Made by a program: the position numbers and the translations under genes. This document shows, piece after piece, positions 1-7,223 of a stretch of 40,905 nt of DNA (position 1 is its first letter; each line of letters begins with the position of its first letter). The notes under the pieces are model-generated. The model saw only the letters and a list, made by a program, of their open reading frames with translations. It had not been told where the DNA came from and searched no databases. Origin of the DNA: a candidate division LCP-89 bacterium. Lineage in GTDB: Bacteria > Electryoneota > B3-LCP. The stretch is from positions 1 to 40,905 of the forward strand of contig JALGZU010000004.1 of assembly GCA_025774735.1 (NCBI GenBank). The letters run 5' to 3'.

Positions 1-645
1 GAGCCAACACGTCGCTGAAGCCCTGGCCCGGAGATCTATCTCCGTGGGAACTCGCCTTTGTTCCGGAGGAGCAGGACTCGTCTGTCCCGGTTGTTCCAGA
101 ACCGATGTTTCTTCTTGCTGTGCCTGGGTGCCCTGATCCGTGACAGTACCGCTGGTGGATTGAGCCGTAGAATCTTCCACCTCAACAGGCGCCGGTTGCT
201 CGCCAGGTTCTTCCCCCGTGCCACAGGATCTGATCATCAATATGAGGAGCAGAATGAAAACGATGCCGGCAACGATACCATAGATTTTCAATTTTACGGA
301 AAATAGTGATTGGGGCGGTTCATCGGCCGATTCCTGAACTTCGCGGGGTTCGAAGTTTGGGGGTGGTTCCACTTCCCCAATTGTGATAAGTTCGGAGAGC
401 ACCATCTCGCGGTACTTTTTCATCACCTTCGGGACGTTCATCCCAACAGTCTCGGCATAAGACTTGAGAAAGGCTTCCATGTAGGGCTGTGGTAACAGAT
501 CCCACTGGCCATCCTCCATCGCCTGAAGGTAATGCGCCGCAATCTTAGTGATTTCGGAGATCTGTTCCAGGGTCAAGCCCTTGTAATTACGGGCATTAAT
601 TAACTCACGCCCGAAATCCCTGACAGAGCTACCTTTCTCACTCAT
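1..645 (-). CDS. RodZ-like helix-turn-helix membrane protein (3' end beyond left edge)
   Basis: 215 codons are visible and the frame is still open at base 1, so the C-terminus lies outside the window. Residues about 8-75 form a RodZ-type helix-turn-helix domain (RDFGRELINARNYKGLTLEQ, then a helix with YLQAMEDGQWDLLPQPY). A single membrane helix follows at about 121-138 (YGIVAGIVFILLLILMI). After it comes a Pro/Gln/Glu/Thr-rich periplasmic linker. The last visible residues (IDLRARASATCWL) match the start of the DUF4115-type C-terminal domain of RodZ. RodZ links MreB filaments to the cell wall machinery in rod-shaped cells, but members of this family also act as plain regulators, so the cell-shape role is inference. 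The gene starts 10 bp after the original stop of maf (656-658) and is last in the visible ubiA-maf unit. Confidence 0.8.
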   Translation of the reverse strand, partial: MSEKGSSVRDFGRELINARNYKGLTLEQISEITKIAAHYLQAMEDGQWDLLPQPYMEAFLKSYAETVGMNVPKVMKKYREMVLSELITIGEVEPPPNFEPREVQESADEPPQSLFSVKLKIYGIVAGIVFILLLILMIRSCGTGEEPGEQPAPVEVEDSTAQSTSGTVTDQGTQAQQEETSVLEQPGQTSPAPPEQRRVPTEIDLRARASATCWL

Positions 646-726
646 ACCGCTTACCTCAAACAGCCGTAATTAGCTGCCATAAACGTGAAAGTGGAAGTCC
701 AACGACGTTAAAATAGCACCCCCTGA

Positions 727-764
727 GTTCTTCAATCCAGAGCCCGTTCTTCAATCCAGAGCCC
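727..764. repeat. 19-bp perfect tandem duplication inside maf
   Basis: The unit gttcttcaatccagagccc occurs at 727-745 and again at 746-764 with no mismatch. Nineteen is not a multiple of three, so the second copy shifts the maf frame. Deleting either copy makes the distance from ATG 1286 to TGA 656-658 exactly 612 nt (204 codons), with a canonical family C-terminus. Confidence 0.95.
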
Positions 765-1286
765 ACCCACCCCCTGTATCCCATAAGCACCAGCCTTATC
801 CAGGGGTTCCCCGGTTTCGACATAAGCTGCTATTTCGCGATCACCAATAGACCTGAACGACACCTCAGTGGAACACAGATCGGCCCTCCTGTGTACCGAT
901 CCTTCCGGCAGGTAGCAGATGGCGGACCAGACTTCATGTTTCCGGCCAGCGAGAGCTTTCAACATACGAACCGCATCTTTCCGATCCCGGGGTTTACCGA
1001 ACACCGCTTCGTTCCGCCGGACGATGGTGTCCGCAGCCAGGACGGCGCGATCGGGGTATTTCGTTCGAACATTCTCTGCTTTTTGAACAGCACTATCGAA
1101 CAACAGTTCCCCGCCATCCCACGATTTATACTCACTCTCTACATAATCCGGTGGCACGACCTCGAAAGGGCAACCGATATTCCGGAGGATCTCCGCCCTG
1201 CGCGGTGAGGAAGACGCCAGGATGAGTGGTTTTCTGAAACCCACGAGATCCCAGATTATTCCTGCATCCTTGAGAGTTAGATTCAT
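732..1286 (-). CDS. maf: Maf-family nucleoside triphosphate pyrophosphatase, C-terminus altered by a 19-bp duplication
   Basis: Maf proteins hydrolyse non-canonical or modified nucleoside triphosphates to monophosphates. The signature LILASSSPRRAEIL, the LAADTIV and GKP motifs and the late EPLDKAGAYGIQG motif are all present. The start is taken as ATG 1286 because it overlaps the ubiA stop as ATGA; a TTG three codons upstream is possible. The reading frame stops early, after GGLWIEERALD, because a 19-bp unit is present twice in tandem at 727-764. Removing one copy restores an ending of GLWIEELRGCYFNVVGLP followed by 11 more residues to a TGA at 658-656. That is the expected Maf C-terminus, and the protein would be 203 aa instead of 184. 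The catalytic motifs lie upstream of the break, so activity may persist; a sequencing or assembly error is also possible. Confidence 0.85.
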   Translation of the reverse strand: MNLTLKDAGIIWDLVGFRKPLILASSSPRRAEILRNIGCPFEVVPPDYVESEYKSWDGGELLFDSAVQKAENVRTKYPDRAVLAADTIVRRNEAVFGKPRDRKDAVRMLKALAGRKHEVWSAICYLPEGSVHRRADLCSTEVSFRSIGDREIAAYVETGEPLDKAGAYGIQGVGGLWIEERALD

Positions 1287-2200
1287 AGAAACCAAGTTTT
1301 TACTCCCGGGCTACCCACCAGGAGCGCCGCTAATCCCACGACCATATCTGCCTTCAGCAACACATTCAGGCGGTGCAGCTGACGGGGTTCCTGCCACTTC
1401 CAGAGCCACAGAATCGTCAGTAGAAGCACGGGTAAAACCCCGGCGAGGACAACCAAGAGATAGAGCTGATCAAATGGACCGAGGAGCCAGGGGAGGATCA
1501 GAAAGGTAACGAGGCCTAAAAACGTCACAGTTGCCGCCGACCCGGCTGCTGCAAGTCCAAAGCGTACGGCAAGAGTCCCGGCGGCAGCAGCTTTATCACC
1601 GGGATAATCCTCCATATCCTTGACGATTTCCCGGCCGAGATGGAACAAGAAGGCCAGAATAGCCGCCCAGATGGCGACCTCGACCGCCTGCACTGCTGCT
1701 CCGCCGTATACGAAGGCCAGGGCAGCCGTGAAGGCGACGCACAGATTTCCGAGTAAGGGAGTTCTCTTCCATTTCCAATTGTAAAACAAAAGGAGAAAGA
1801 CAGCCCAGGAAGCAATCAGAACCATCAATCCACCCAGAGCAATTGCGATGGCGAGGCCGGCGAGTAAACAGACAAAAGTGATCATCAATGCCGCACCGGG
1901 GCTAACTTTTCCCGCCGGGATCGGTCGGTGAGGTTTCTGGTGCCGGTCGAGTTCCCGGTCGCAGTAATCGTTGAAGGCATTACCTCCAGAGGCGATCAGG
2001 GCGGCGGAGAGGGCTGCAAAAAAAAGAATGGGAAAACGTCCATACGCGTCTGGATCCGAAATCACCCCGGCAATAATAACTGACAGAGTCGTTATAACGA
2101 GGTTTACCGGCCGAACTAGGTGGCAGCAGTCGATCAGACGGAATCGTGATTGATGACTCTCTGAAGCGACCTCATTGTTCTGCATAAAAATGTTCAACAT
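1283..2200 (-). CDS. UbiA-family prenyltransferase, resembling (di)geranylgeranylglyceryl phosphate synthase
   Basis: A 305-aa polytopic membrane protein of the UbiA superfamily, which transfers polyprenyl chains to acceptors inside the membrane. The first Asp-rich motif is NAFNDYCDREL at about residues 74-84, followed by KPHRPIPAGKVS. The second is GREIVKDMEDYPGD at about 199-212. Hydrophobic helices fill the rest. The RPVN start and the RPIPAGK segment read most like the digeranylgeranylglyceryl phosphate synthase branch, though MenA-like or other quinone and tocopherol prenyltransferases cannot be excluded by eye. ATG 2200 is used as the start; ATG 2185 is a second candidate and neither has a clear Shine-Dalgarno site. 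The gene is first in a unit with maf and the rodZ-like gene, behind a strong promoter at 2275-2303. Confidence 0.85.
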   Translation of the reverse strand: MLNIFMQNNEVASESHQSRFRLIDCCHLVRPVNLVITTLSVIIAGVISDPDAYGRFPILFFAALSAALIASGGNAFNDYCDRELDRHQKPHRPIPAGKVSPGAALMITFVCLLAGLAIAIALGGLMVLIASWAVFLLLFYNWKWKRTPLLGNLCVAFTAALAFVYGGAAVQAVEVAIWAAILAFLFHLGREIVKDMEDYPGDKAAAAGTLAVRFGLAAAGSAATVTFLGLVTFLILPWLLGPFDQLYLLVVLAGVLPVLLLTILWLWKWQEPRQLHRLNVLLKADMVVGLAALLVGSPGVKTWFL

Positions 2201-2274
2201 GGTACGGGTTACACCTCGGATTGATAGGCGTTCGCATGCCGCGCTAAGCCTCGAATTAGTTCTATCCGTGTCGA

Positions 2275-2303
2275 AATATAAGGAAACAATGCGGGAATGT
2301 CAA
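2275..2303 (-). promoter_or_regulatory. Sigma70-type promoter for ubiA-maf-rodZ
   Basis: On the minus strand TTGACA (2303-2298), a 17-bp spacer and TATATT (2280-2275). The -35 box directly follows the stop codon of the ABC gene (2306-2304), so the downstream genes need not rely on read-through from metVF. Confidence 0.7.
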
Positions 2304-3101
2304 TTATTTTTTAGAGGGGTTCTCCGCGCAGGCGGCGGTTCTTATGAGGTGGAAAATGGGAGGAGGATCGATTTGACTATCTTCTGAGAGGTCGATATCC
2401 AAGAACACGCTCTTTGGAGGCGCATCGGCACGAATTTTACCATCATGGATGACGACCAAACGGTCGGCGACAAGGGCTTCTGAAGGGAACTGCGTAATCA
2501 AGATTATCGTATACAGTCCTCTCATTTCCCGGATCATGGTGCGGATTTCGAGGCGGCCGGCGGGATCTAAAAGCGAAGTCACCTCATCCAAAATCAACAG
2601 CTTGGGACGCATAACCAACACGGAAGCCAGCGCCAGACGCTGCTTCTCGCCTCCGGAAAGCTGGTGAGGCGAACGCTTCGCGTAAGGCGTGAGGCTGAAA
2701 CGATCCAGCATTCCATCGACCCGAGCGCGAATTTCATCAGAAGGTATCCCCATGTTTTCCAATCCGAAGGCGATCTCTCGCTCGACTGTGGCGGCTACCA
2801 TCTGTTCTTCGGGGGATTGAAAGACAATGCCCACCTGCCCGAGGATAGCTTCCCTCTGCAGGGGATCGCTGAGATCCTGCCCAACAACCGTCAATCGCCC
2901 TGAAAACGGCTCGAGCAGTCCTGCAATCAGTTTTGCCAGGGTAGATTTACCACCGCCATTTGAACCGAGAACAGCAAGAGTCTGGCCATAAGGGATGTTC
3001 AGGGTCAGATCCTCGAAAACCGCTCTTTTCGAATCAGGATACGAGAAATCCAGGAGTTCTGCCTGAACGCAGAGAGAGGGTATTTCGGTCTCGTTCGTCA
3101 G
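2304..3101 (-). CDS. ABC transporter ATP-binding protein, ECF/CbiO type, probable CTG start
   Basis: An ATPase of the energy-coupling-factor/cobalt type. From the proposed start the protein is 265 aa, with the expected N-terminal ELLDFSYPDSKRAVFEDL, Walker A GSNGGGKST (46-54), Q-loop VFQSPEEQM, signature LSGGEKQRLALASVL (148-162) and Walker B LLILDEVTSLLD. Between the in-frame stop at 3116-3114 and Walker A there is no ATG, GTG or TTG. The CTG at 3101 overlaps the metVF stop as CTGA, just like an ATGA junction, and gives an N-terminus of family length. The next in-frame TTG (2894) would remove Walker A. The H-loop residue is Gln (LITQFPSEAL, Q204), where the family normally has His. No EcfT or S-component gene is nearby, so the substrate is unknown. 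Confidence 0.8.
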   Translation of the reverse strand: MTNETEIPSLCVQAELLDFSYPDSKRAVFEDLTLNIPYGQTLAVLGSNGGGKSTLAKLIAGLLEPFSGRLTVVGQDLSDPLQREAILGQVGIVFQSPEEQMVAATVEREIAFGLENMGIPSDEIRARVDGMLDRFSLTPYAKRSPHQLSGGEKQRLALASVLVMRPKLLILDEVTSLLDPAGRLEIRTMIREMRGLYTIILITQFPSEALVADRLVVIHDGKIRADAPPKSVFLDIDLSEDSQIDPPPIFHLIRTAACAENPSKK

Positions 3102-4738
3102 ACTTTTACCGGATTAAATATCTGAGGGATGATGGAGTACCAGCCGATCGGCATCACATGCACACCGTTGCAGAGATCGCGACATCCATCAATCAATTCG
3201 CGACAGATGGCGATGGATTCAGCCGTACGGTCACTGGTTTTTTCCATTCGGTCTATCAAGGTCTCCGGGACTGTAATTCCGGGAATGTTCTGGTTCATGA
3301 AACGGGCCATTTTTGCGGATTTCAAGGGGATGACACCAGCAATGACCTTCACATCCATATCCTTCACCTGCTTCATGAAATTCTCGAACACGTTCAAATC
3401 GTAGACCGCCTGGGTGAAAAAATAGCGCGCTCCGGCGAGAGCCTTCTTTCTCATTTTCATGATCTGCAGTTCCAGCAGATCGGATCCGGGATTCACCACT
3501 CCCCCCAGGTAGAAACTGGGCGTTCCGTCGAGGTCGTGGCCGTTGTAATCCTTCCCTCCCATCATCTCAGTACATAGTCTGAGGAGCTGGACGGAATCGA
3601 GATCGTAGACGGGCTTAGCCTCTTTGTGATCGCCCATCGACTGATGGTCGCCAGTGAGCACGAGGACGTTGCGGATGCCGAGCACGTATGCACCCAGCAG
3701 TTCGCTCTGTAAGGCCAGGCGGTTGCGTTCTCGGGTGGTGATGTGGAAGATGGGTTCAATGCCTTCTCTGGCGAAAAGATGGCTCAGCGAGAGGGAGTTC
3801 AAGCGCATTACCGAAGCCGGATTCTCGTTGACGTTCACAGCCAGGACGTAATCCTTGATATCCTTACCGTACTGCAGCACTTTTGCAACATCCACCCCTT
3901 TCGGAGGAACGATTTCGGCAGTCTGAACGAAGGTTCCAGCATCCAATTCCTTCTGGAGGCGGGTCAAACTCACCGGTTCGACATCATCCAGCTTGATCTG
4001 CCAGTTGCGCTGACCGAATTCACTGAAGGCATATTTTTCTTCGCGGCTGTCGATCACGCTGGCCAGCCGTTCCGAACGGGCATCCTGGTTCTCCATGCGA
4101 AGATCCACCACGCCGGGCTTGATTGATCGCTCGAAGTCCTTCATCGCCTGGTACTTGTCCAATTGTTCCATGCGACCCTGTTTCTGGAGCCGATCAAAGA
4201 TCTCAGCCCATACGCAAGGGCGGTCGCCACCGACTTCACACATACCATCCTGCGATCCTCCGCAGGGCCCATTGACGAGCGACTTGGCACAGCGGGTCAC
4301 AGGGCAGATGCCGCCGGTATCCGCTATGATACACTCCCCGCAGGTGGAACAGCGTTCTTCGAACCAACCATACCGCTTGACATTACCCAGAAAGAGCGAA
4401 TTCAGGCCTGGAAAAACCGCCTGTGGAACCAGATCGGCGACGGCCTGCGTGCCAGCGCCACAGGCCAGGACCACTACTGCATCCGCTTCGGCGACTTCAT
4501 CAGATACTCCCCGCAGTTCCTGCTTAGCCCGGAGGTTATGACAGGGGCCCTCTGAAAGTAAAGTACCGACGACCTCTTTTCCCGCCTGATTGAGCTTTAT
4601 GGTCAAGGCTTCAAGTTCTTTCTCGCCTCCGGTCTGCGCCAATGCGGCACAGTCACCACAGCCGACCAAGAATACTTTCTTGGAGCCTTTCAGGTTTTCG
4701 AGTATTTCTGAGAGGGGTTTTTTCTCAGTTATAATCAC
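3098..4738 (-). CDS. MetV-MetF fusion: methylenetetrahydrofolate reductase with Fe-S zinc-finger-like N-terminal domain
   Basis: 546 aa in two parts. Residues about 1-215 match the MetV-type domain (PF12225, usually labelled MTHFR C-terminal), with cysteine motifs GCGDC (27-30), CSTCGECI, TGGICPVTRCAKSL, NGPCGG and a final PCVW, consistent with an iron-sulfur cluster. Residues about 240-546 are the MetF TIM barrel (QTAEIVPPKG, VLVLTGD, FYLGGVVNPG, FFTQAVYDL), which reduces 5,10-methylene-THF to 5-methyl-THF with FAD. In acetogens MetV and MetF are usually separate subunits. No hdr or rnf gene is visible, so the electron donor and any Wood-Ljungdahl role are unknown. The start is GTG 4738, preceded by GGAAAG. 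The stop overlaps the ABC gene by 4 bp. Confidence 0.85.
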   Translation of the reverse strand: MIITEKKPLSEILENLKGSKKVFLVGCGDCAALAQTGGEKELEALTIKLNQAGKEVVGTLLSEGPCHNLRAKQELRGVSDEVAEADAVVVLACGAGTQAVADLVPQAVFPGLNSLFLGNVKRYGWFEERCSTCGECIIADTGGICPVTRCAKSLVNGPCGGSQDGMCEVGGDRPCVWAEIFDRLQKQGRMEQLDKYQAMKDFERSIKPGVVDLRMENQDARSERLASVIDSREEKYAFSEFGQRNWQIKLDDVEPVSLTRLQKELDAGTFVQTAEIVPPKGVDVAKVLQYGKDIKDYVLAVNVNENPASVMRLNSLSLSHLFAREGIEPIFHITTRERNRLALQSELLGAYVLGIRNVLVLTGDHQSMGDHKEAKPVYDLDSVQLLRLCTEMMGGKDYNGHDLDGTPSFYLGGVVNPGSDLLELQIMKMRKKALAGARYFFTQAVYDLNVFENFMKQVKDMDVKVIAGVIPLKSAKMARFMNQNIPGITVPETLIDRMEKTSDRTAESIAICRELIDGCRDLCNGVHVMPIGWYSIIPQIFNPVKV

Positions 4739-4855
4739 GATGCTTTCCGTCCCGAATCAATCACGATGTCTTCTTTCCTGTTTATCTCCCGTTCTTATTT
4801 GATACGTTCAACCCCTGCAAATGGTGGGCAAATCGCCCGAAAGACCGATATTTAA

Positions 4856-4884
4856 AAGATAATACAAAAACCCGCCAGTGTCAA
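4856..4884 (-). promoter_or_regulatory. Sigma70-type promoter for metVF-ABC
   Basis: Minus-strand TTGACA (4884-4879), 17-bp spacer, TATCTT (4861-4856). This leaves a 5' untranslated leader of roughly 110 nt before GTG 4738. Confidence 0.6.
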
Positions 4885-5029
4885 GAGTGCGTTTGGAGAA
4901 GAGCAGGACTGAGGGGACAGCGTTCCAGGTGGGGATTGAGGTGCGATGTGAATTGAGATCGCTTGTGCAAGGATGGTGAGGCGACGCACTTTTCGCTTAA
5001 TCACGTTACTTTCTACGAGGCTAAAATCC

Positions 5030-5058
5030 TTGTAAAATTGCCCTCGATTTCTTATATT
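5030..5058 (+). promoter_or_regulatory. Promoter for mntP, implying a leaderless transcript
   Basis: TTGTAA (5030-5035), 17-bp spacer, TATATT (5053-5058). The mntP ATG is at 5066, only 7 bases after the -10 box, where transcription would be expected to start. No Shine-Dalgarno sequence is present. Confidence 0.55.
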
Positions 5059-5065
5059 CTGACCG

Positions 5066-5608
5066 ATGATAAGCCTCGAACTTCTGGCCGTAGCCATCGC
5101 ACTGGGCTGCGATGCCTTCTCCGTGGCGATCGGAGTGGGAGCGCTGGGATTGTCCAACCGGCGGATCTTTCGGCTGAGCTGGCATTTCGGACTCTTCCAG
5201 TTCTTCATGCCGCTGATCGGTCTGGCTATCGGACAGATGACAGCCGAAGTATTGGGCAGAGCCGGACACTGGGTGGCGGCCGGATGTCTCGCCCTGATCG
5301 GCTTGAATATGGTGCGTCAGGCGCTGCAACCCTCCCACGAGACCGTCAGGCGCAGCGATCCGACGCGCGGGTGGACGCTTGTGCTCCTCTCGGTTTCGAC
5401 CTCAATTGACGCGCTGATCGTGGGATTTGGTCTCGGCCTCCTTGGGCTAAACATCCTTCTCGCCTGCATCGTAATCGGCATCACGGCCTCTATGATGACT
5501 GTCGCCGGCATGTTCATCGGTGCCGGAGCCGCAAGGGCAATCGGTGCGAGAGCCGAGATGGCCGGCGGTATCGTCTTAATGGGATTAGCAGTGATATTCC
5601 TGGTGTAA
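5066..5608 (+). CDS. mntP: MntP-family manganese efflux pump
   Basis: 180 aa, close to the usual MntP length, with six predicted membrane helices in two similar halves. The conserved acidic motifs are GCDAFSVAIGVG (about residues 14-25) and STSIDALIVGFGLG in the second half; these Asp residues are needed for manganese export in characterised MntP proteins. The protein pumps Mn(II) out across the cytoplasmic membrane. The gene diverges from metVF and is followed 34 bp later by the aminotransferase gene on the same strand, so the two are probably co-transcribed without an obvious functional link. ATG 5066 is the first in-frame ATG and lies almost on the predicted transcription start. Confidence 0.9.
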   Translation: MISLELLAVAIALGCDAFSVAIGVGALGLSNRRIFRLSWHFGLFQFFMPLIGLAIGQMTAEVLGRAGHWVAAGCLALIGLNMVRQALQPSHETVRRSDPTRGWTLVLLSVSTSIDALIVGFGLGLLGLNILLACIVIGITASMMTVAGMFIGAGAARAIGARAEMAGGIVLMGLAVIFLV

Positions 5609-5642
5609 TCTGGAAAACGTTTAAGAACGACGAGCAGAACCC

Positions 5643-6785
5643 ATGAAATATGCAAACCGTTATTCAGCCCTCCCCCCTTATCTCTTCGCGGATATGGAAG
5701 CCAAAGCGGCCCAGATGAAAGCGGATGGCAAAGATTTGATCGATCTCGGCATCGGTGATCCGGATTTACCCCCGCCGGCTTTTTTCGTAGAATCTCTGAA
5801 ACAGCACCTGGATGATCCGGACGCTCACTTATACCCGAGCAGCCAGGGGGATCCAGCGGTACGCGAGAGCATCGCCAGTTGGTTCAGGGGGCGGTTCAGT
5901 ATCGAGCTGGATCCTAAAAACGAGATCTGCGTGTTGATCGGCGCCAAGGAGGGTCTGGCGAACTTTTCCCGCCTCATCGTCAATCCGGGAGATCGAGTGG
6001 CTGTGCCGGATCCGGGATACCCGGTGTATGCGCAGGGTGGCGCCATCCTGAACGATGCCCTGGCCGTACGGCTGCCACTCGACCCTTCAGCCGGATATAT
6101 CCCTGATCTGAGAGAGGCGTCAGAGTGCAAGCTGGTTTTCCTGAATTACCCGAACAATCCAACGGGCGCAGAAGCTCCGGAGGATTTTTTTAAAACCGTG
6201 GCCGGTTTTGTCGAATCTTATCCAGACGTTACTGTCGTGCATGATGCAGCTTACAGCGAAATGACGTTTTCCGGCTACCGTTCGCCATCGCTACTCCAGT
6301 ACACCCGGAAAGTACTGGAAATTCATTCGATGTCCAAACTCTTCAACGCGACCGGCTTCCGGATCGGGTTCGCCGTTGGAGACGCTCGGCTGATCAAGGG
6401 TCTTACAGGATTGAAAGCACAGATCGACAGCGGTGCGCCGGTTTTCATCCAGCGGGCCATGGCGGACGGTTTGGATAGCTATGACGGCACTGAGCCTCCT
6501 GCTGAGGTGAGCGCTAACCTGATGGAGTATTCGCGACGTCGAGATCTGGTTGAAGGGAGATTAAGGGAGATAGGCTGGGAGGTTCTGGAATCACGGGCAA
6601 CCTTTTACGTGTGGGCCAAGGTCGGTGGCAGCGAGATGGAACTGGTTGATGAAGCCCTGAGGACGGGGGTTATCCTGACACCGGGGAGCGGTTTTGGAAA
6701 GATGGGTGCGGATTACGTGCGGCTCGCCTTATGCCAGCCGTACGAACGCATCGAGGAGGCATTGGATCGTTTAGGGAATCTCTAA
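5643..6785 (+). CDS. dapL: Pyridoxal-phosphate aminotransferase, LL-diaminopimelate aminotransferase type
   Basis: A 380-aa class I/II fold-type I aminotransferase. The N-terminal LIDLGIGDPDLPPP and YPSSQGDPAVRESIA, then LNYPNNPTG, VVHDAAYSEMTF and the PLP lysine in SMSKLFNATGFRIGFA, are the pattern of the DapL/MfnC-like subgroup. DapL converts tetrahydrodipicolinate plus glutamate to LL-diaminopimelate in one step of lysine and peptidoglycan synthesis. Related enzymes (aspartate or alanine/valine aminotransferases) share most of these motifs, so the substrate is inferred. The start ATG 5643 gives the expected N-terminus. The gene ends just before a strong terminator. Confidence 0.8.
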   Translation: MKYANRYSALPPYLFADMEAKAAQMKADGKDLIDLGIGDPDLPPPAFFVESLKQHLDDPDAHLYPSSQGDPAVRESIASWFRGRFSIELDPKNEICVLIGAKEGLANFSRLIVNPGDRVAVPDPGYPVYAQGGAILNDALAVRLPLDPSAGYIPDLREASECKLVFLNYPNNPTGAEAPEDFFKTVAGFVESYPDVTVVHDAAYSEMTFSGYRSPSLLQYTRKVLEIHSMSKLFNATGFRIGFAVGDARLIKGLTGLKAQIDSGAPVFIQRAMADGLDSYDGTEPPAEVSANLMEYSRRRDLVEGRLREIGWEVLESRATFYVWAKVGGSEMELVDEALRTGVILTPGSGFGKMGADYVRLALCQPYERIEEALDRLGNL

Positions 6786-6820
6786 CGCCAAGCGTTCAAG
6801 AATGCAATTCATGAAGCGCT

Positions 6821-6850
6821 AAAGCCCGGATGTACCATCCGGGCTTTTTT
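6821..6850 (+). terminator. Intrinsic terminator after the aminotransferase gene
   Basis: A perfect 12-bp stem (AAAGCCCGGATG at 6821-6832, CATCCGGGCTTT at 6836-6847) with a 3-base loop, running into a T tract to 6850. Confidence 0.9.
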
Positions 6851-6881
6851 ATGACGCGCAATCCCCCGATTGGTTCATGAC

Positions 6882-7028
6882 TCAGTCATAAACCTTGTCC
6901 ATCTCGTAAACGGACTTGTACGGCGTTCGGGGCAGATCATCCAGACTATAATTCCAGGAACCTACCACGCCGAAGATCAGGGTACTGATTGCGAATATCG
7001 TAACGATCAACAATGTCATCTCCTTCAT
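6882..7028 (-). CDS. 48-aa single-pass membrane miniprotein, function unknown
   Basis: The frame continues upstream to about 7115, but ATG 7028 has a good AGGGGG site at the right distance and starts the protein with a hydrophobic helix (LLIVTIFAISTLIFGVVGSW). The rest is a short soluble tail, NYSLDDLPRTPYKSVYEMD and so on. I do not recognise the family. It lies about 200 bp downstream of the tetraheme lipoprotein gene on the same strand and points at the dapL terminator. The compact hydrophobic-plus-tail design and the ribosome site favour a real gene over chance. It could be a small subunit or regulator of a membrane complex, but nothing in the sequence shows which. Confidence 0.5.
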   Translation of the reverse strand: MKEMTLLIVTIFAISTLIFGVVGSWNYSLDDLPRTPYKSVYEMDKVYD

Positions 7029-7223
7029 AATAACCCCCTGCCATTCGAGGTTTGCGCTGCCCTTGCAGATAGATCGAGCAAGATCCATGCCATTTCCTAA
7101 TATTATTAATAACAATAGTTTTATAAAGGAAGAAGCATCCAGAGCACGACTTCAGAGCTTTCAGATTCAAGCACCTGCTGTGATATCTGTTCGAAATGCT
7201 ACAGTGAAGGGATTCGATCGTCG

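Larger units (their letters stand above)
4739..5065. other. Divergent intergenic region, metVF / mntP
   Basis: 327 bp without a gene. It carries a minus-strand promoter for metVF (4856-4884) and a plus-strand promoter for mntP (5030-5058). I looked for a manganese yybP-ykoY riboswitch and for a terminator and saw neither. Confidence 0.6.

Noticed and set aside
2304..3101. A complete ECF vitamin or metal transporter
   Set aside because: No EcfT, S-component or second ATPase gene is next to the ATPase, so only the single subunit can be called.
2960..3577. A 205-codon plus-strand open frame
   Set aside because: It lies opposite the ABC and MetF domains whose motifs are unmistakable on the minus strand; no protein family features of its own.
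4862..5065. Manganese (yybP-ykoY) riboswitch ahead of mntP
   Set aside because: None of the conserved loop sequences were found, and the promoter lies right at the start codon, leaving no leader.
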